A stretch of DNA of 64,000 nucleotides from Blastocatellia bacterium (GTDB lineage Bacteria; Acidobacteriota; Blastocatellia; HR10; J050). The stretch's first letter is position 1. Each line of letters opens with the position of its first letter. This document shows, piece after piece, positions 26,942 to 36,202 of the stretch. Under the pieces are notes generated by a model. It worked only from the letters and a program-made list of their open reading frames with translations, searched no databases and was not told where the DNA came from. The position numbers and the translations under genes were made by a program. The stretch covers positions 124,001-188,000 of the forward strand of contig JALSQX010000067.1 of the NCBI GenBank assembly GCA_026985075.1. The letters run 5' to 3'.

Positions 26942-28705
26942 TCATCGAACCTCCTTCAGCACCCAGTGCCGTTCGTCGAATCCAACACTCACCGGTCGCC
27001 GCGATACGACGAAGGTGAATTCCTGCCGGCGGGTGTCATTCCAGATGACGCGCGTTTCGCTGCTTCCATCAGCGTAATGCAGCGTGATATCAATAGGCAT
27101 GATGTAAACTCGTTCAAGCTCTCCCGGGCGCCCAGGAATGGACTGAGGCTGAACTTGCTCTACGGAGAGGCGCACCGTATAGGTCTCCGAGGCATCGTTC
27201 GGCGTCACATCCCATTCGACGTGATAGATGGGCCGCCCGGGAGCAAAAATCCACTGCTCGAAGAACCAGTCCATTGGCGCCCCATAGTGATCTTCGCACA
27301 CGCGCTGAAAGTCTTCGGTTGAAGCATTGGCGAAGGCAAATCGCTCTCCATAGTCCTGGAGCATGGCGAAGAACTCTTGCTCGCCCAGAATATGCCGCAG
27401 CATATGCAACACCCATGCTCCTTTGGTGTAAATGGCGCCATAATCATCGAAAGGATTCTCCAGATCCTCGGCATACACCGTCCCTCCCATTCGCCCGAAC
27501 GCTCGATGGTCATCATAACTCCGATCCATGAGTTCGCCGGGATCCAGCCCGTAGAAGCGCTCGAAGAACAAGACCTCCGAATACGTGGCGAACCCTTCAT
27601 TGAGCCAGATATCGTGCCAGGTGGCCAGCGTCACCCAATCTCCCCACCACTGATGGGCCAGTTCGTGAGAGATAAAATCCTGGACCGTGAGATCGCTGAG
27701 GTGGATGATACGATCTCCCATGCTGGTCATCGTCTGGTGCTCCATGGCTCCTCCCCATGGAAATTCAGCCATGCCGTATTTCTCGGCCAGGAAAGGATAT
27801 TCGCCAAACAGCGGCGCGAAGATCTCCAGAGCTGAACGGGTGACCGGGAACTTCTGCTGCGCCGCCGCCAGATGCTCTGGATAGACGTAATAAATGAGTG
27901 GCATGACGGTCTGGCCATCAAGGGCGGTGTAATGATCTTCAAATCGAGCGTAATTGGTCGCAGCGACTGACACCAAGTAGGTCGCGATGGGATAATCCTC
28001 TCGCCAGACGTAGCGCTTCCTTCGATTTCCTACCGGTTCAACCCGTTCCAGTATGCCGTTAGAGGCCACGACGTAGGCTCGAGGGACAACCGCCTCGATC
28101 TCAATGGTCGCCTTATCGCTGGGATTATCAATGCACGGCCACCAGGTCGGGGCGGCATAGGGCTCGCTCAGATTGGCCATGACGCGGACGTTGCCGTGAC
28201 GCGCTACGAGCATGCCGCCGCCTAATACGCCCGACGTGACGGGTACGCCATGATAGTCGACGCTGACCGTAAATGACTCACCGGTTGACAACCCGTGAGG
28301 AAATCCGAGAACAATCTGATCCGATGTGCGTTGAAATGGAAGCGCGATCCCCTCTCCTCGCACCGCATCGATGATCAGATTCTCATAAGCATCGATAGAG
28401 ATCGTCTCAAGAGGTGCCGTCGCTCTTCCCTCAATAGTGACCGTCCCCACCAATTGAGGAGGATCGGGCGTCAACTCAATCTGCAACTGATAATGTGTCA
28501 CATCGATCGCTTGAGGATGGACAATGCGCACTTGGGCCATTGGCGCAATAGCTCTGCGCGATGGTTCACCCATCTGCTCCACCAACTGATGGGCCTCCCG
28601 AATCGCCGCGTAAATCGATTGTCGGGACCAAACCGGTGGCCGAACGGAAAGCACAGTCAACGAGATGACCAGGAAGAGCAACCCGAGCTTGAATTCTCGT
28701 CTCAT
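26942..28705 (-). CDS. Secreted M1-family metallopeptidase
   Basis: A 587-residue protein with an N-terminal signal peptide (hydrophobic 7-20). The M1 exopeptidase motif is GGAMEHQT at 318-325. The zinc motif is HELAH at 347-351 with Glu370 in WLNEGFATYSE, all canonical. It is shorter than the lipoprotein M1 enzyme at 19549 and lacks the large ERAP1-like C-terminal domain, resembling the cold-active and secreted M1 group. AGGCGG precedes the ATG at 28705. It is monocistronic. With the other peptidases it points to use of external peptides. Confidence 0.92.
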   Translation of the reverse strand: MRREFKLGLLFLVISLTVLSVRPPVWSRQSIYAAIREAHQLVEQMGEPSRRAIAPMAQVRIVHPQAIDVTHYQLQIELTPDPPQLVGTVTIEGRATAPLETISIDAYENLIIDAVRGEGIALPFQRTSDQIVLGFPHGLSTGESFTVSVDYHGVPVTSGVLGGGMLVARHGNVRVMANLSEPYAAPTWWPCIDNPSDKATIEIEAVVPRAYVVASNGILERVEPVGNRRKRYVWREDYPIATYLVSVAATNYARFEDHYTALDGQTVMPLIYYVYPEHLAAAQQKFPVTRSALEIFAPLFGEYPFLAEKYGMAEFPWGGAMEHQTMTSMGDRIIHLSDLTVQDFISHELAHQWWGDWVTLATWHDIWLNEGFATYSEVLFFERFYGLDPGELMDRSYDDHRAFGRMGGTVYAEDLENPFDDYGAIYTKGAWVLHMLRHILGEQEFFAMLQDYGERFAFANASTEDFQRVCEDHYGAPMDWFFEQWIFAPGRPIYHVEWDVTPNDASETYTVRLSVEQVQPQSIPGRPGELERVYIMPIDITLHYADGSSETRVIWNDTRRQEFTFVVSRRPVSVGFDERHWVLKEVR

Positions 28706-28829
28706 ATCCGCCTCCTTTACGATGCTGCTCGATTATAACGGGCTGGGGAGTTGAAGAGCAATTCTCGGGCGAGAGCGTTCAGGCTGTGTAATCCTGCCCA
28801 CAGTGAATGAGAGGTCATTTTTGCTAATC

Positions 28830-28858
28830 TTGATCCTCCGAAAACGGAGAGTTATATT
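28830..28858 (+). promoter_or_regulatory. Promoter of the first Cys-rich protein gene
   Basis: TTGATC (28830-28835) and TATATT (28853-28858) are exactly 17 bases apart. The spacer holds a small dyad, CTCCG-aaaa-CGGAG. The predicted transcription start near 28865 is only about 10 bases before the coding start, so the message would be nearly leaderless. Confidence 0.55.
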
Positions 28859-28875
28859 TCAGCCGCTGACGGGTG

Positions 28876-29325
28876 ATGGGTCTGAAGCTCAAACAATGGG
28901 GGCGCATTTCTCTCCTCTTGCTCCTCCTTGCGGAATTCCCGGGGAGCGAGGGAGCGCGTCTGTTCCTCGCCCGCACGCGAGCCCCTGCCATCTGTCAGAT
29001 GGCTTGTTGTCATCGCCGAGGAGTCCGAGAGTGCTGCTGCACAGTAGTTCATGATACGGACCATTCCCCCCTAACCGCCTGGACAACTCCAGACAACGAC
29101 TGTTCCAGGCACTGTCGCCATCTGATGGCCGGGAGCTCGGCGCCCAATACATTCACGCATTCTTCGCCGTGTCCTTTCGCCTCGACCACTCCTCGGCCGC
29201 CAGCGAACACGAACATCCTGACTCCGCCGACCATTTACAATGGGGCGTCTATTGCCGAACGCGCCCCTCCCCGCGCATTTGAATTCCTCGTCCCTTTTCC
29301 ACATCCCATTTCTCATTTGATGTGA
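28876..29325 (+). CDS. Small exported Cys-rich protein upstream of a TonB receptor
   Basis: A 149-residue product with a strong signal peptide (LLLLLLAEFPG near 13-23) and a cysteine cluster right after it: QMACCHRRG and ECCCTVVH within about 20 residues, later CSRHC. The rest is Pro/Thr-rich and low in charge, ending near RAPPRAFEF. The vicinal Cys/His groups suggest metal binding outside the cytoplasm. The gene ends 112 bases before a TonB-dependent receptor on the same strand. A second small protein of the same layout precedes another TonB receptor at 36514. I do not recognise a named family. GTG at 28873 could also be the start. Confidence 0.6.
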   Translation: MGLKLKQWGRISLLLLLLAEFPGSEGARLFLARTRAPAICQMACCHRRGVRECCCTVVHDTDHSPLTAWTTPDNDCSRHCRHLMAGSSAPNTFTHSSPCPFASTTPRPPANTNILTPPTIYNGASIAERAPPRAFEFLVPFPHPISHLM

Positions 29326-29437
29326 TGAGTCCCCGATTGGGGAACTGAGGGTTGAGAGGGTTTCGCTGCCGAGTGACTTCGGCTGCGCCTCTCGATCTCT
29401 TCGTCTCCACTGAAAGGAGAAAAAAGGAGAGGACGAT

Positions 29438-31771
29438 ATGGAATCCAGGAAGGCTTCCGAGCAGGGCATGTCGATTAATCCGTTGATATCGATCACCATA
29501 ACGATACTCGGCTTCGTGCTGGCGACAGCATCCGCAGCGCTCGCACAACAAGCCGTGATGATTGCCGTAGAGGCCCAGGACACCCATGCTCCAATCACCA
29601 ATGCGACCATTGAACTCCAAAGCCCACTTTTGCCTCGGTCCGTGAGGCGACCGGTCACGGCCAACAGCTCGTACATCTTTCCTCTGAGCCCCGGCGAGTA
29701 CAGGATCACGGTGACCGCTCCAGGATACTATCCTCGCACGGTGACGATTCGACTGAAACCTCGGCAAACACAACGCTTGATTGTCGAACTCACGCCGGCC
29801 AAACCACTGAAAGCCGAGATCACGATTCGTCCGCCTTCGGAGCAACTGGACGAGACGCAGGTCTCCAGTGAAACCATTCTCGATCAGCATGGACTGCGGG
29901 CTTTACCGATGGCCCGCCGTACGCATCTTCCCGATGTGATCTCGGCGCTCGTGCCCAGCGCCGTCATGAGTCATGACAACTTCGTGCACCTGCGCGGCAA
30001 CGAGCTCTCGTTGAACACGTTCATCAACGGCGTCTCTTTCTTCGATAATCCTCACCAGTTGTTCACCCCGGGCATGAGCCCGGACGTCATTCAGTCGATG
30101 AACGTCATTACGGGAGGATTCCCCGCCGAGTTCGGGAATCGGTTTGGCGGTATTCTGGATATTGTGACCAAGTCAGGATTCGACTTGAACAACCACGGGA
30201 GTTTCTCCTTGGGCATCGGATCACACCTCCGCCACAACGCCAGCGCCGAATATGGTGGCACCGCCGGAGACGTCGGATATTATCTCCTCGTCTCTGGCTT
30301 CCAATCCGACCGCTTTCTGAACCCTCCCGAACCGAACGAGTTTCACGATCAAGGGAAAGGCCTGCGCTCCTTCGCCCAGCTCGATTACAAGCCCGACGGG
30401 AGGAATGCCTTTCGTCTCCTCATGATGGCCGATGGAACGAACTTTCAAATCCCTAATACGCTTGAGCAGGCCGAGCGCGGCCGCGACTTCTTCCAGAAAA
30501 ATCGGGCACAAACTGGCATCTTCACCTGGGACCACGTCGTTTCAGCCGATGGGCTGCTGCGGACATCGTTCTACGGGCGCCTGGCCCAGGCCGAACTCTT
30601 CCCCACCACCGACCCGCTATCGATTCGGGCGCGGAGCCTGCGAGCCGATATCACCCTGGGGGCCAAAAGCGATTATACCCAGAGCATGGGCAGGCACCAT
30701 TTGCTCAAACTGGGTCTGGATACGACATTACTCCGCCTGCGAGAGGACTTTCTCTTCGACCCTCGTCAAAATGACATCGAACTTCCAGCGCTCGCTTTTC
30801 GAGGGCGGCATACGGGAGGACAGGTGAGTGTTTACGCTCAAGATCAGCTCAGATTGTTCGGCCATTTCACGGCCAACGTCGGATTGCGCTACGACCAATA
30901 CAGTCTCGTCACCTCAGAGGCGCAAGTGAGTCCCCGTCTCAATCTGGCCTATTATATCCCTCGAACGGCCTCTCTCATCCACTTCGCCTACAACCGATTC
31001 TTCATGCCGCCACCGATTGAGAATCTCCTCCTGTCGAGCTTCCTCGGCGTCGATAGACGACCGGTCCGCCCCATGAAGAGCCATCATTTCGAGGTCGGCC
31101 TGAGTCAGCTGCTCGGCCGCTGGTTGCGGGTTCAAATCAACACCTATATTCGCAAAGATCGCGACGCCTTCGAGACGACTGAGCTGGCCGATGTTCGGCA
31201 CTTTGTGCCCACGAATTTCGACCGAGGCGAGGCCTATGGAGCTGAACTCTCGGTGGAGGTTCGAGAGATCGAGCGACTGGGCCTTTCCGGGTACTTCAAT
31301 TATTCGGCAGCCCGCGCCCTCTTCTTTGGTCCTGCTTCAGGAGGGTTCTCTGATGAAGTGCTGGAAGCTGGTCAACGCGTTCTCCCGGCTTTCGATCAAG
31401 TTCACACGGGTCGGGCTGGAATCACCTGGCGACATCGGAGGAGCGGTCTATGGACGACGTGGACGCTGGAGTATGGGAGCGGGACGCCTCTGGAAGTGGG
31501 GACCAATGAAGAAACGGCCCCGGATGCCCTACAATGGCTCAGTCACGAAGATGGGGCGCATCCCGCCTTCGAGCGGCTGCCTCAACATCTGATCGCCAAT
31601 GTCTATATGGGCATCGATCTGTTCCGTCACGAGCGCCACCGGGTGAGCTTGCAATTCTCCGTAGAAAACATCACCAATCGCGTGTTCGCCATCGCCAAGG
31701 AGAGCGAATTCACGCCCCGGCAATTCTCGCCACCGCGCTTTTTCTCCGGGTCAATCAAAGTCCATTTCTAG
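29438..31771 (+). CDS. TonB-dependent outer-membrane receptor with carboxypeptidase-regulatory-like domain
   Basis: The 777-residue protein begins with a signal peptide (hydrophobic 16-35, ending SAALAQ). It then has a carboxypeptidase-regulatory-like beta-sandwich (about 40-115), a plug domain (DVISALVPSAV ... GGFPAEFGNRFGGILDIVTKSG, to about 250) and a 22-strand type barrel ending in an aromatic residue (SIKVHF). This architecture is typical of the receptors abundant in Acidobacteriota and Bacteroidota. GGAGAGG precedes the ATG. It follows a Cys-rich exported protein gene, hinting that the substrate is a metal or metal complex; that is an inference. It converges with the next receptor gene, six bases away. 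Confidence 0.92.
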   Translation: MESRKASEQGMSINPLISITITILGFVLATASAALAQQAVMIAVEAQDTHAPITNATIELQSPLLPRSVRRPVTANSSYIFPLSPGEYRITVTAPGYYPRTVTIRLKPRQTQRLIVELTPAKPLKAEITIRPPSEQLDETQVSSETILDQHGLRALPMARRTHLPDVISALVPSAVMSHDNFVHLRGNELSLNTFINGVSFFDNPHQLFTPGMSPDVIQSMNVITGGFPAEFGNRFGGILDIVTKSGFDLNNHGSFSLGIGSHLRHNASAEYGGTAGDVGYYLLVSGFQSDRFLNPPEPNEFHDQGKGLRSFAQLDYKPDGRNAFRLLMMADGTNFQIPNTLEQAERGRDFFQKNRAQTGIFTWDHVVSADGLLRTSFYGRLAQAELFPTTDPLSIRARSLRADITLGAKSDYTQSMGRHHLLKLGLDTTLLRLREDFLFDPRQNDIELPALAFRGRHTGGQVSVYAQDQLRLFGHFTANVGLRYDQYSLVTSEAQVSPRLNLAYYIPRTASLIHFAYNRFFMPPPIENLLLSSFLGVDRRPVRPMKSHHFEVGLSQLLGRWLRVQINTYIRKDRDAFETTELADVRHFVPTNFDRGEAYGAELSVEVREIERLGLSGYFNYSAARALFFGPASGGFSDEVLEAGQRVLPAFDQVHTGRAGITWRHRRSGLWTTWTLEYGSGTPLEVGTNEETAPDALQWLSHEDGAHPAFERLPQHLIANVYMGIDLFRHERHRVSLQFSVENITNRVFAIAKESEFTPRQFSPPRFFSGSIKVHF

Positions 31772-31777
31772 CTCTTC

Positions 31778-34396
31778 TCACTTCCGACCGAGAAAGCGAA
31801 TCCGACCGGTGAATGATCGTCCTTGCAGGCCACTGAAGGTGAGAAAGTCGGGCGAATCGACGTTGTTGTTGACGACGGTGGGATTGGCGTGATCGGTGAG
31901 ATTGTTGAATCCGGCGCGCAATGCCCACTGAAATCCGAATAGGTGAAAGCGCCGCTCCAGGTGAACATTCAACGAGAAATAATCGGGAAATCGCCGCGAG
32001 CCGGGCGGTTCGACGAGCTGCTGGTCCTCATTCACCACGTTGAACGGATAGCCGTCGCGCCACTCGACCGTATAGCCGAGTTCGAAACCTTTGATCAACG
32101 GCAACCATCCCCAGGAGAGAAATCGATTGGGCGCATCCCATGGCAGACGCCCGCCCATCTGCTGACTGAACAAAGGATTATCCAGGTTGAAATCGAGAAC
32201 GGCATTGGATCGCGCCGACGACCGCGTATAGGAGGCGAACAGCTTGTAGCGCTCTCTCAACGTGCGACGGATGGTGACCTGAAGAGCATCATATCGGTCT
32301 CGCCGCACGCTGGCCAATGCAAAGCGGTGCTCTCCGTGAACATCGGCTCCCGTCCGATTGATGAATGTCCACCCGTGACGACCACGCTTCTGTACGAACT
32401 CGACGCGAAGATACAATGAGGCGGGCAGCTTTCGTTCCAGGCCGATGCTCCAATTGAGGAATCGCGGTGCGCGGAGGCTGCGCTCATTAACCTGAAACAT
32501 CGTCTCCGATGGCTCAACTGCTCGTGGCCGTCCTCGCTCATCGAAGAACTCATCGAGGCGTCGCCCGGCCAGCGGTCGAGTGATCAGCGCCAGATTGCTG
32601 GGGTCATAGAAGAGGCCCACGCCCACAGCGAGCTTGGTCTGTCCATCGGCCGTGAGCAACCAACTCGATGCCCATCGCGGCGAGATGAGGAACCGACGGA
32701 CGATTTCGTCCCAGTCGAACCGTACGCCGAGTTCCATGAGCAGCCGCCGGGTCATCAGCCAGCGATCCTGAGCATACCCACTGATCTCAACGTTTCGACG
32801 ACCAAGCTGTGGTGGCGTCACAAATGTTATCCGGCGGGCCAACGTTCCATCCTGACGCTGGACGAGTATGGGTCGCCGCTGAACGGAGGCCCAGAAGGTG
32901 ACCGCGTCCAAGTCGACGCCGACCTTGAATTCATGGCGTCCATGCCAGGCGGCCGGTGGAAGATAGAGATTGGCGATCCACTGGTGCCGTCGCGCTCGCT
33001 CCACAGTGCGCTTGAAAAAGTTCCCTTTCGTCCCTCCCGGGCGAATGATGTAAGGGGCATCGCCCATGGGGCGATCGTCGGTCCGAAATTCGCTCATTCC
33101 CCAGCCGAGATCCAACAGCCAACCGCCAGAGAAATAGGTCTGATTTTTCAAGGTCAACAAGAAAGCGCGCCGACTCTGATGAACGGTCGTCTCTGAGGGA
33201 TCGAATGGAGAGAGCCCGGCATGATTGGCCTCAAATCGATTGATGAGAAAACTGGCGGTGAGGATGTTCGACGCCGTCCAGTTCACCTGCGCCTTGGCCA
33301 AATTACTCAACCGCCACACCCGGTTGCGGTCGGCCCCCGCCGGCAGCTCATTGACGATGTTCAGATTGTACTCGCCATCGGGCGCCTCGAAGAACCAGGC
33401 GCGTCCCCGCCGCAGGGGGCCGGAGAACGTGGCTCGTGGGGTCCATTCCTTCAAGTGAATCCCTTTGCGATTCTGCAACGAGGGGATGAAATTGGTGGCC
33501 GAAAATCGATACCGATCATCGCCCATACCGGTCAACAGATTCAGCGTCCCTCCCGACCCTTTCCCATATTCGGCCGAATAACGACTGGCTCGCACTTCGA
33601 TCCGCCTGACAGCATCAGCGTTCACTCGCAATGTGAGCCGTCCGGTCACCGGATGCGCGATGTTAAAGCCATCGAGCTGACTGAAAATTTGTTCCGTCGC
33701 CGAGCCGTTGATGTGAACCTGCCCGGTGGCATCCTGAAGTACGCCGGGCATGAGGGGCAAGATGTTGCGAATATCCCGTGTGGTCGGATAGGGAAGATTG
33801 ACGATCTCCTGATCACTCAAACTCTCTTCGGTGGCTGTTTTCAGCGGATCAATCGCCGGCGGAGAATAATGGACGTCCATAACCTCCACGAATTCCCGTT
33901 GATGGGTGAGCGTGACCTCTAAGCGACTGATGTGTCCCACCTGGACGTCGTCGAGGATGGTGGCGTAAAACCCCTCTTTCTCCGCGCGAAAACGATAACT
34001 TCCAGGCGACAGATCGACGAACGTATACCGTCCAGCATAATCAGTTTCTCCTTTGAATCGACCACCTCCATTGGACCGTTCCAGAACGAGGTGAACCGAA
34101 GAGACGGCCACGCCATTCTCATCAGTCACGACGACGGGGAGGTTCACGGTGACGCGGGGATGGGATGGCCGCGAAGAGGAGCGTTGATGAGTAGATGCCC
34201 TTTTCATCGCCGTTGTGGCCGCTGGCGCGCTCCACCATCTCGAGCCTGATTCCGCGGCCCGCGCCGCGGGAGGAATCGAAACGAGAACCATCTCACACAC
34301 CCCGAGCATCAGCGCAGAGAGAGGACGCACACAGGCCGATCTCACCCAGCTCCGTCGCCTGAGCGGAGTGTGAGATGGGATGTCCTCTCGAACCAT
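31778..34396 (-). CDS. TonB-dependent outer-membrane receptor with carboxypeptidase-regulatory-like domain
   Basis: The 872-residue protein has a signal peptide (hydrophobic 27-42, ending AARA), a Ser/Arg-rich linker, a carboxypeptidase-regulatory-like domain at about 83-165, a plug (NILPLMPGVLQDATGQVHINGS ... SRYSAEYGKGSGGTLNLLTG) and a barrel ending in RIRFLGRK. The ribosome site GAGGAGGT and a TATAAT element upstream fix its start and promoter. It is transcribed toward the receptor at 29438. No partner gene lies on its own transcript. The sequence differs clearly from the two other receptors, so these are not recent duplicates. Confidence 0.92.
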   Translation of the reverse strand: MVREDIPSHTPLRRRSWVRSACVRPLSALMLGVCEMVLVSIPPAARAAESGSRWWSAPAATTAMKRASTHQRSSSRPSHPRVTVNLPVVVTDENGVAVSSVHLVLERSNGGGRFKGETDYAGRYTFVDLSPGSYRFRAEKEGFYATILDDVQVGHISRLEVTLTHQREFVEVMDVHYSPPAIDPLKTATEESLSDQEIVNLPYPTTRDIRNILPLMPGVLQDATGQVHINGSATEQIFSQLDGFNIAHPVTGRLTLRVNADAVRRIEVRASRYSAEYGKGSGGTLNLLTGMGDDRYRFSATNFIPSLQNRKGIHLKEWTPRATFSGPLRRGRAWFFEAPDGEYNLNIVNELPAGADRNRVWRLSNLAKAQVNWTASNILTASFLINRFEANHAGLSPFDPSETTVHQSRRAFLLTLKNQTYFSGGWLLDLGWGMSEFRTDDRPMGDAPYIIRPGGTKGNFFKRTVERARRHQWIANLYLPPAAWHGRHEFKVGVDLDAVTFWASVQRRPILVQRQDGTLARRITFVTPPQLGRRNVEISGYAQDRWLMTRRLLMELGVRFDWDEIVRRFLISPRWASSWLLTADGQTKLAVGVGLFYDPSNLALITRPLAGRRLDEFFDERGRPRAVEPSETMFQVNERSLRAPRFLNWSIGLERKLPASLYLRVEFVQKRGRHGWTFINRTGADVHGEHRFALASVRRDRYDALQVTIRRTLRERYKLFASYTRSSARSNAVLDFNLDNPLFSQQMGGRLPWDAPNRFLSWGWLPLIKGFELGYTVEWRDGYPFNVVNEDQQLVEPPGSRRFPDYFSLNVHLERRFHLFGFQWALRAGFNNLTDHANPTVVNNNVDSPDFLTFSGLQGRSFTGRIRFLGRK

Positions 34397-34419
34397 GCCT
34401 ACCTCCTCGTCTCTTGGCG

Positions 34420-34449
34420 ATTATAGTTGGCCCCTTCGATTCATCGCAA
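34420..34449 (-). promoter_or_regulatory. Promoter of the minus-strand TonB receptor
   Basis: On the minus strand TATAAT (34425-34420) is preceded after 18 bases by TTGCGA (34449-34444). The start of transcription would be near 34413, about 17 bases before the ATG, just enough for the strong GAGGAGGT ribosome site. Confidence 0.6.
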
Positions 34450-34521
34450 CAATGCCTTTGGAGTGAAAGAATCGGTATGCCCTTCCCGAACCGTCATCGG
34501 ATCCAGCATACCACGTCGCCG

Positions 34522-34869
34522 CTAGTCAACGTCCCGGGGTTCATGCCTGTATTTGATGATGCGCGCTCTCTCCAAAGTGATGAGACCTTCTTTCACCGTT
34601 TCGTCCAGGAAAGGCAGAAGTTTATCGATCATCTCTTCGGTATCGACGATCTCGACGATCACCGGCAAGTCTTCGGACAAGCGCAGCCATTTCGCCGTAT
34701 GAATACGACTGGCCGCCCCAAAACCCATAATTCCCCTGATGACCGTCGCGCCAGCCAGATTGAGTTCCCGAGCTTTCAGCACGATTTGCTCATAGAGAGG
34801 CTTCCCTTGGTACTGATCCGCCTCTCCAACGAAGATTCTCAGTAGCACGCCTTCTGCGGGGAGCTTCAT
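34522..34869 (-). CDS. DUF190 (PII-like) protein of the fluoride operon
   Basis: The 115-residue sequence has the DUF190 pattern: LLRIFVGEADQYQGKPLYEQIVLKARELNLAGATVIRGIMGFGA, then LPVIVEIVDTEEMIDKLLPFLD. The fold is ferredoxin-like, as in PII proteins. DUF190 genes often sit beside crcB and are thought to bind a small ligand and modulate the channel, though this is not proven. It starts 11 bases after the crcB stop, so the two are co-transcribed and probably coupled. Confidence 0.9.
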   Translation of the reverse strand: MKLPAEGVLLRIFVGEADQYQGKPLYEQIVLKARELNLAGATVIRGIMGFGAASRIHTAKWLRLSEDLPVIVEIVDTEEMIDKLLPFLDETVKEGLITLERARIIKYRHEPRDVD

Positions 34870-34880
34870 CCTCTCACCTC

Positions 34881-35267
34881 CTAGCGGAAAAGATAGATGA
34901 GATAGCGAGACGCTGCAAATCCAACGAATACGAGTATGAGGCCAAGGCCATTACTGAACGCCAGGTTCCAGAAGGCCAAACTGAATTCGCCGTCTCGCAG
35001 GAGATGGGCCGTTTCCAGACTGTAGGTGGAAAACGTGGTGAACGCTCCCAACAGGCCGATGAACAGGAATGTCCGGAGATGGGGAGGAATGATCACCCTC
35101 TCGGAGAACGCCCACAGGAGGCCGATGAGGAACGACCCCATCAGGTTCACTATCAGGGTTCCCCAGGGGAACGTACTCCCCAGGATTTTGTACGTCATTC
35201 CCGAAATCACATACCGGAGCAAGGCTCCCAGACCTCCTCCGGCTATGATGGACGCGAGCTTCATCAT
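34881..35267 (-). CDS. crcB: CrcB/Fluc fluoride channel
   Basis: A 128-residue membrane protein with four helices. Family marks are GGGLGALLRYVISG at the start, FPWGTLIVNLMGSFLIG in helix 2, and GLLGAFTTFSTYSLET in helix 3, which carries the phenylalanine and threonine residues that line the fluoride path. Fluc channels are dual-topology dimers that let fluoride leave the cell. The gene belongs to a minus-strand operon whose leader, about 900 bases upstream, is a fluoride riboswitch (36167-36249). Confidence 0.95.
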   Translation of the reverse strand: MMKLASIIAGGGLGALLRYVISGMTYKILGSTFPWGTLIVNLMGSFLIGLLWAFSERVIIPPHLRTFLFIGLLGAFTTFSTYSLETAHLLRDGEFSLAFWNLAFSNGLGLILVFVGFAASRYLIYLFR

Positions 35268-35375
35268 GTCTTCTCTCGATAGGGTTATTGAGATCCTCTG
35301 GATCAGTCGGAATGCATACTCGCCTCTTGGAGCGAACGCCTCTCACTGCCCAATCCCAATCGAGGCCACGGTCTT

Positions 35376-35795
35376 TCACTCTCGCTGAATCACCCGGCTC
35401 ATCGATTCGGCCAATTGAATGAGGTCATCGAGTTCAGGATCGAGCGTCTGTTTGAGCAACGGATCGACCCGACCGGTTCCTCTCAGTTTCTCGCTGCGAC
35501 AATCATGCAAGATCGACCAGAAAAAGCTGAACGAAGCCGAAAGAATGCGTCGGAGATGGCGCTGCTGTGTGCGGAGCTCAAATTGCGCGCGAAGATGACC
35601 GATGCGCCGCTGCATCTCCTCGAATAACTCGGTGAGCGCTTGGACTTCGGCTTCGGTCAGATCATTATGCACCCGCACGAGTTCACCGCCTGGGTCGACG
35701 CCGGAGAGGTAGAAGCATTTTAGCTCGCGCAGCCGTTTTTCGATCAATCCCAGAGTGACTTCCAGTCGTCGCCGTTGGGGTTCATCCAGTGTCAT
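35376..35795 (-). CDS. Uncharacterised 139-residue protein of the fluoride operon
   Basis: I do not recognise a domain. The protein is mostly helical and charged, with no membrane segment or signal. Its opening (TLDEPQRRRLEVTLGLIEKRLRELK) and middle (EAEVQALTELFEEMQRRIGHLRAQFEL) look like long amphipathic helices, perhaps a helical bundle or coiled coil. There are only two cysteines, residues 27 and 98. It lies between the fluoride riboswitch and crcB on the same strand, 108 bases before crcB, so it is probably induced by fluoride. GAGAGGAG precedes the ATG. Its function is unknown. Confidence 0.72.
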   Translation of the reverse strand: MTLDEPQRRRLEVTLGLIEKRLRELKCFYLSGVDPGGELVRVHNDLTEAEVQALTELFEEMQRRIGHLRAQFELRTQQRHLRRILSASFSFFWSILHDCRSEKLRGTGRVDPLLKQTLDPELDDLIQLAESMSRVIQRE

Positions 35796-36123
35796 CTGCT
35801 CCTCTCTTCAGCAGGGCGCGTGAGGCCCACGGCCATCTCAGGCACGCGCTTTCACCCTTCAGGGTCGATGGGGAACCGATGCGTGATCCCTCCCCTGAGG
35901 CAGTGGCGAGCATCAACGCTCCCCGCCCTAACCGGCCGAAAATCGCCAGATGGAATCCCTCGGCCGCTAATTCAGTTATGAGATCATCTGTGCCGTCAGC
36001 CAGCTTCGTTCTCCCCGGCTCAGAAGCGCGGGAGGGCGAGCTTTCGGCCACCCGCTGGACCTCCGACTTCGCCGAACTGAAATCCTCATGCGGTCGGATC
36101 ATGATGTGATCGATCGACTCCAT
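35782..36123 (-). CDS. Doubtful 113-codon frame between the fluoride riboswitch and its operon
   Basis: After the riboswitch terminator a frame can be read from ATG 36123 to 35782, overlapping the next gene by 14 bases. It begins MESIDHIMIRPHEDF. The ribosome site is weak, the middle is low in complexity and no family is apparent. It would fill the otherwise long untranslated stretch, but it may not be a gene. Confidence 0.25.
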   Translation of the reverse strand: MESIDHIMIRPHEDFSSAKSEVQRVAESSPSRASEPGRTKLADGTDDLITELAAEGFHLAIFGRLGRGALMLATASGEGSRIGSPSTLKGESACLRWPWASRALLKRGADDTG

Positions 36124-36166
36124 CTCACGATCGAGCCTGAGCAGGGATTGGGCGGGGCCATATAAC

Positions 36167-36202
36167 AAAAAACCCCTACTCAGAACCCCGTCCAAGTAGG
36201 AG
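36167..36202 (-). terminator. Intrinsic terminator of the fluoride riboswitch expression platform
   Basis: On the minus strand CTCCTACT (36202-36195) pairs with AGTAGGGG (36180-36173), including one G-U pair, around a 14-base loop, and six T follow (36172-36167). The 5' arm shares bases with the last conserved segment of the aptamer, so folding of the aptamer excludes the terminator. Confidence 0.88.

Noticed and set aside
28706-29437. A cobalamin riboswitch before the TonB receptors
   Set aside because: No B12-box or related conserved block is visible upstream of any of the three receptors.
35268-35375. A fluoride riboswitch directly in front of crcB
   Set aside because: The bases AGGCGTTCGCTCC and CTGATCC look partly similar, but the conserved CTGATG-CTCCTAC block is missing. 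The true aptamer is further upstream at 36196-36249.
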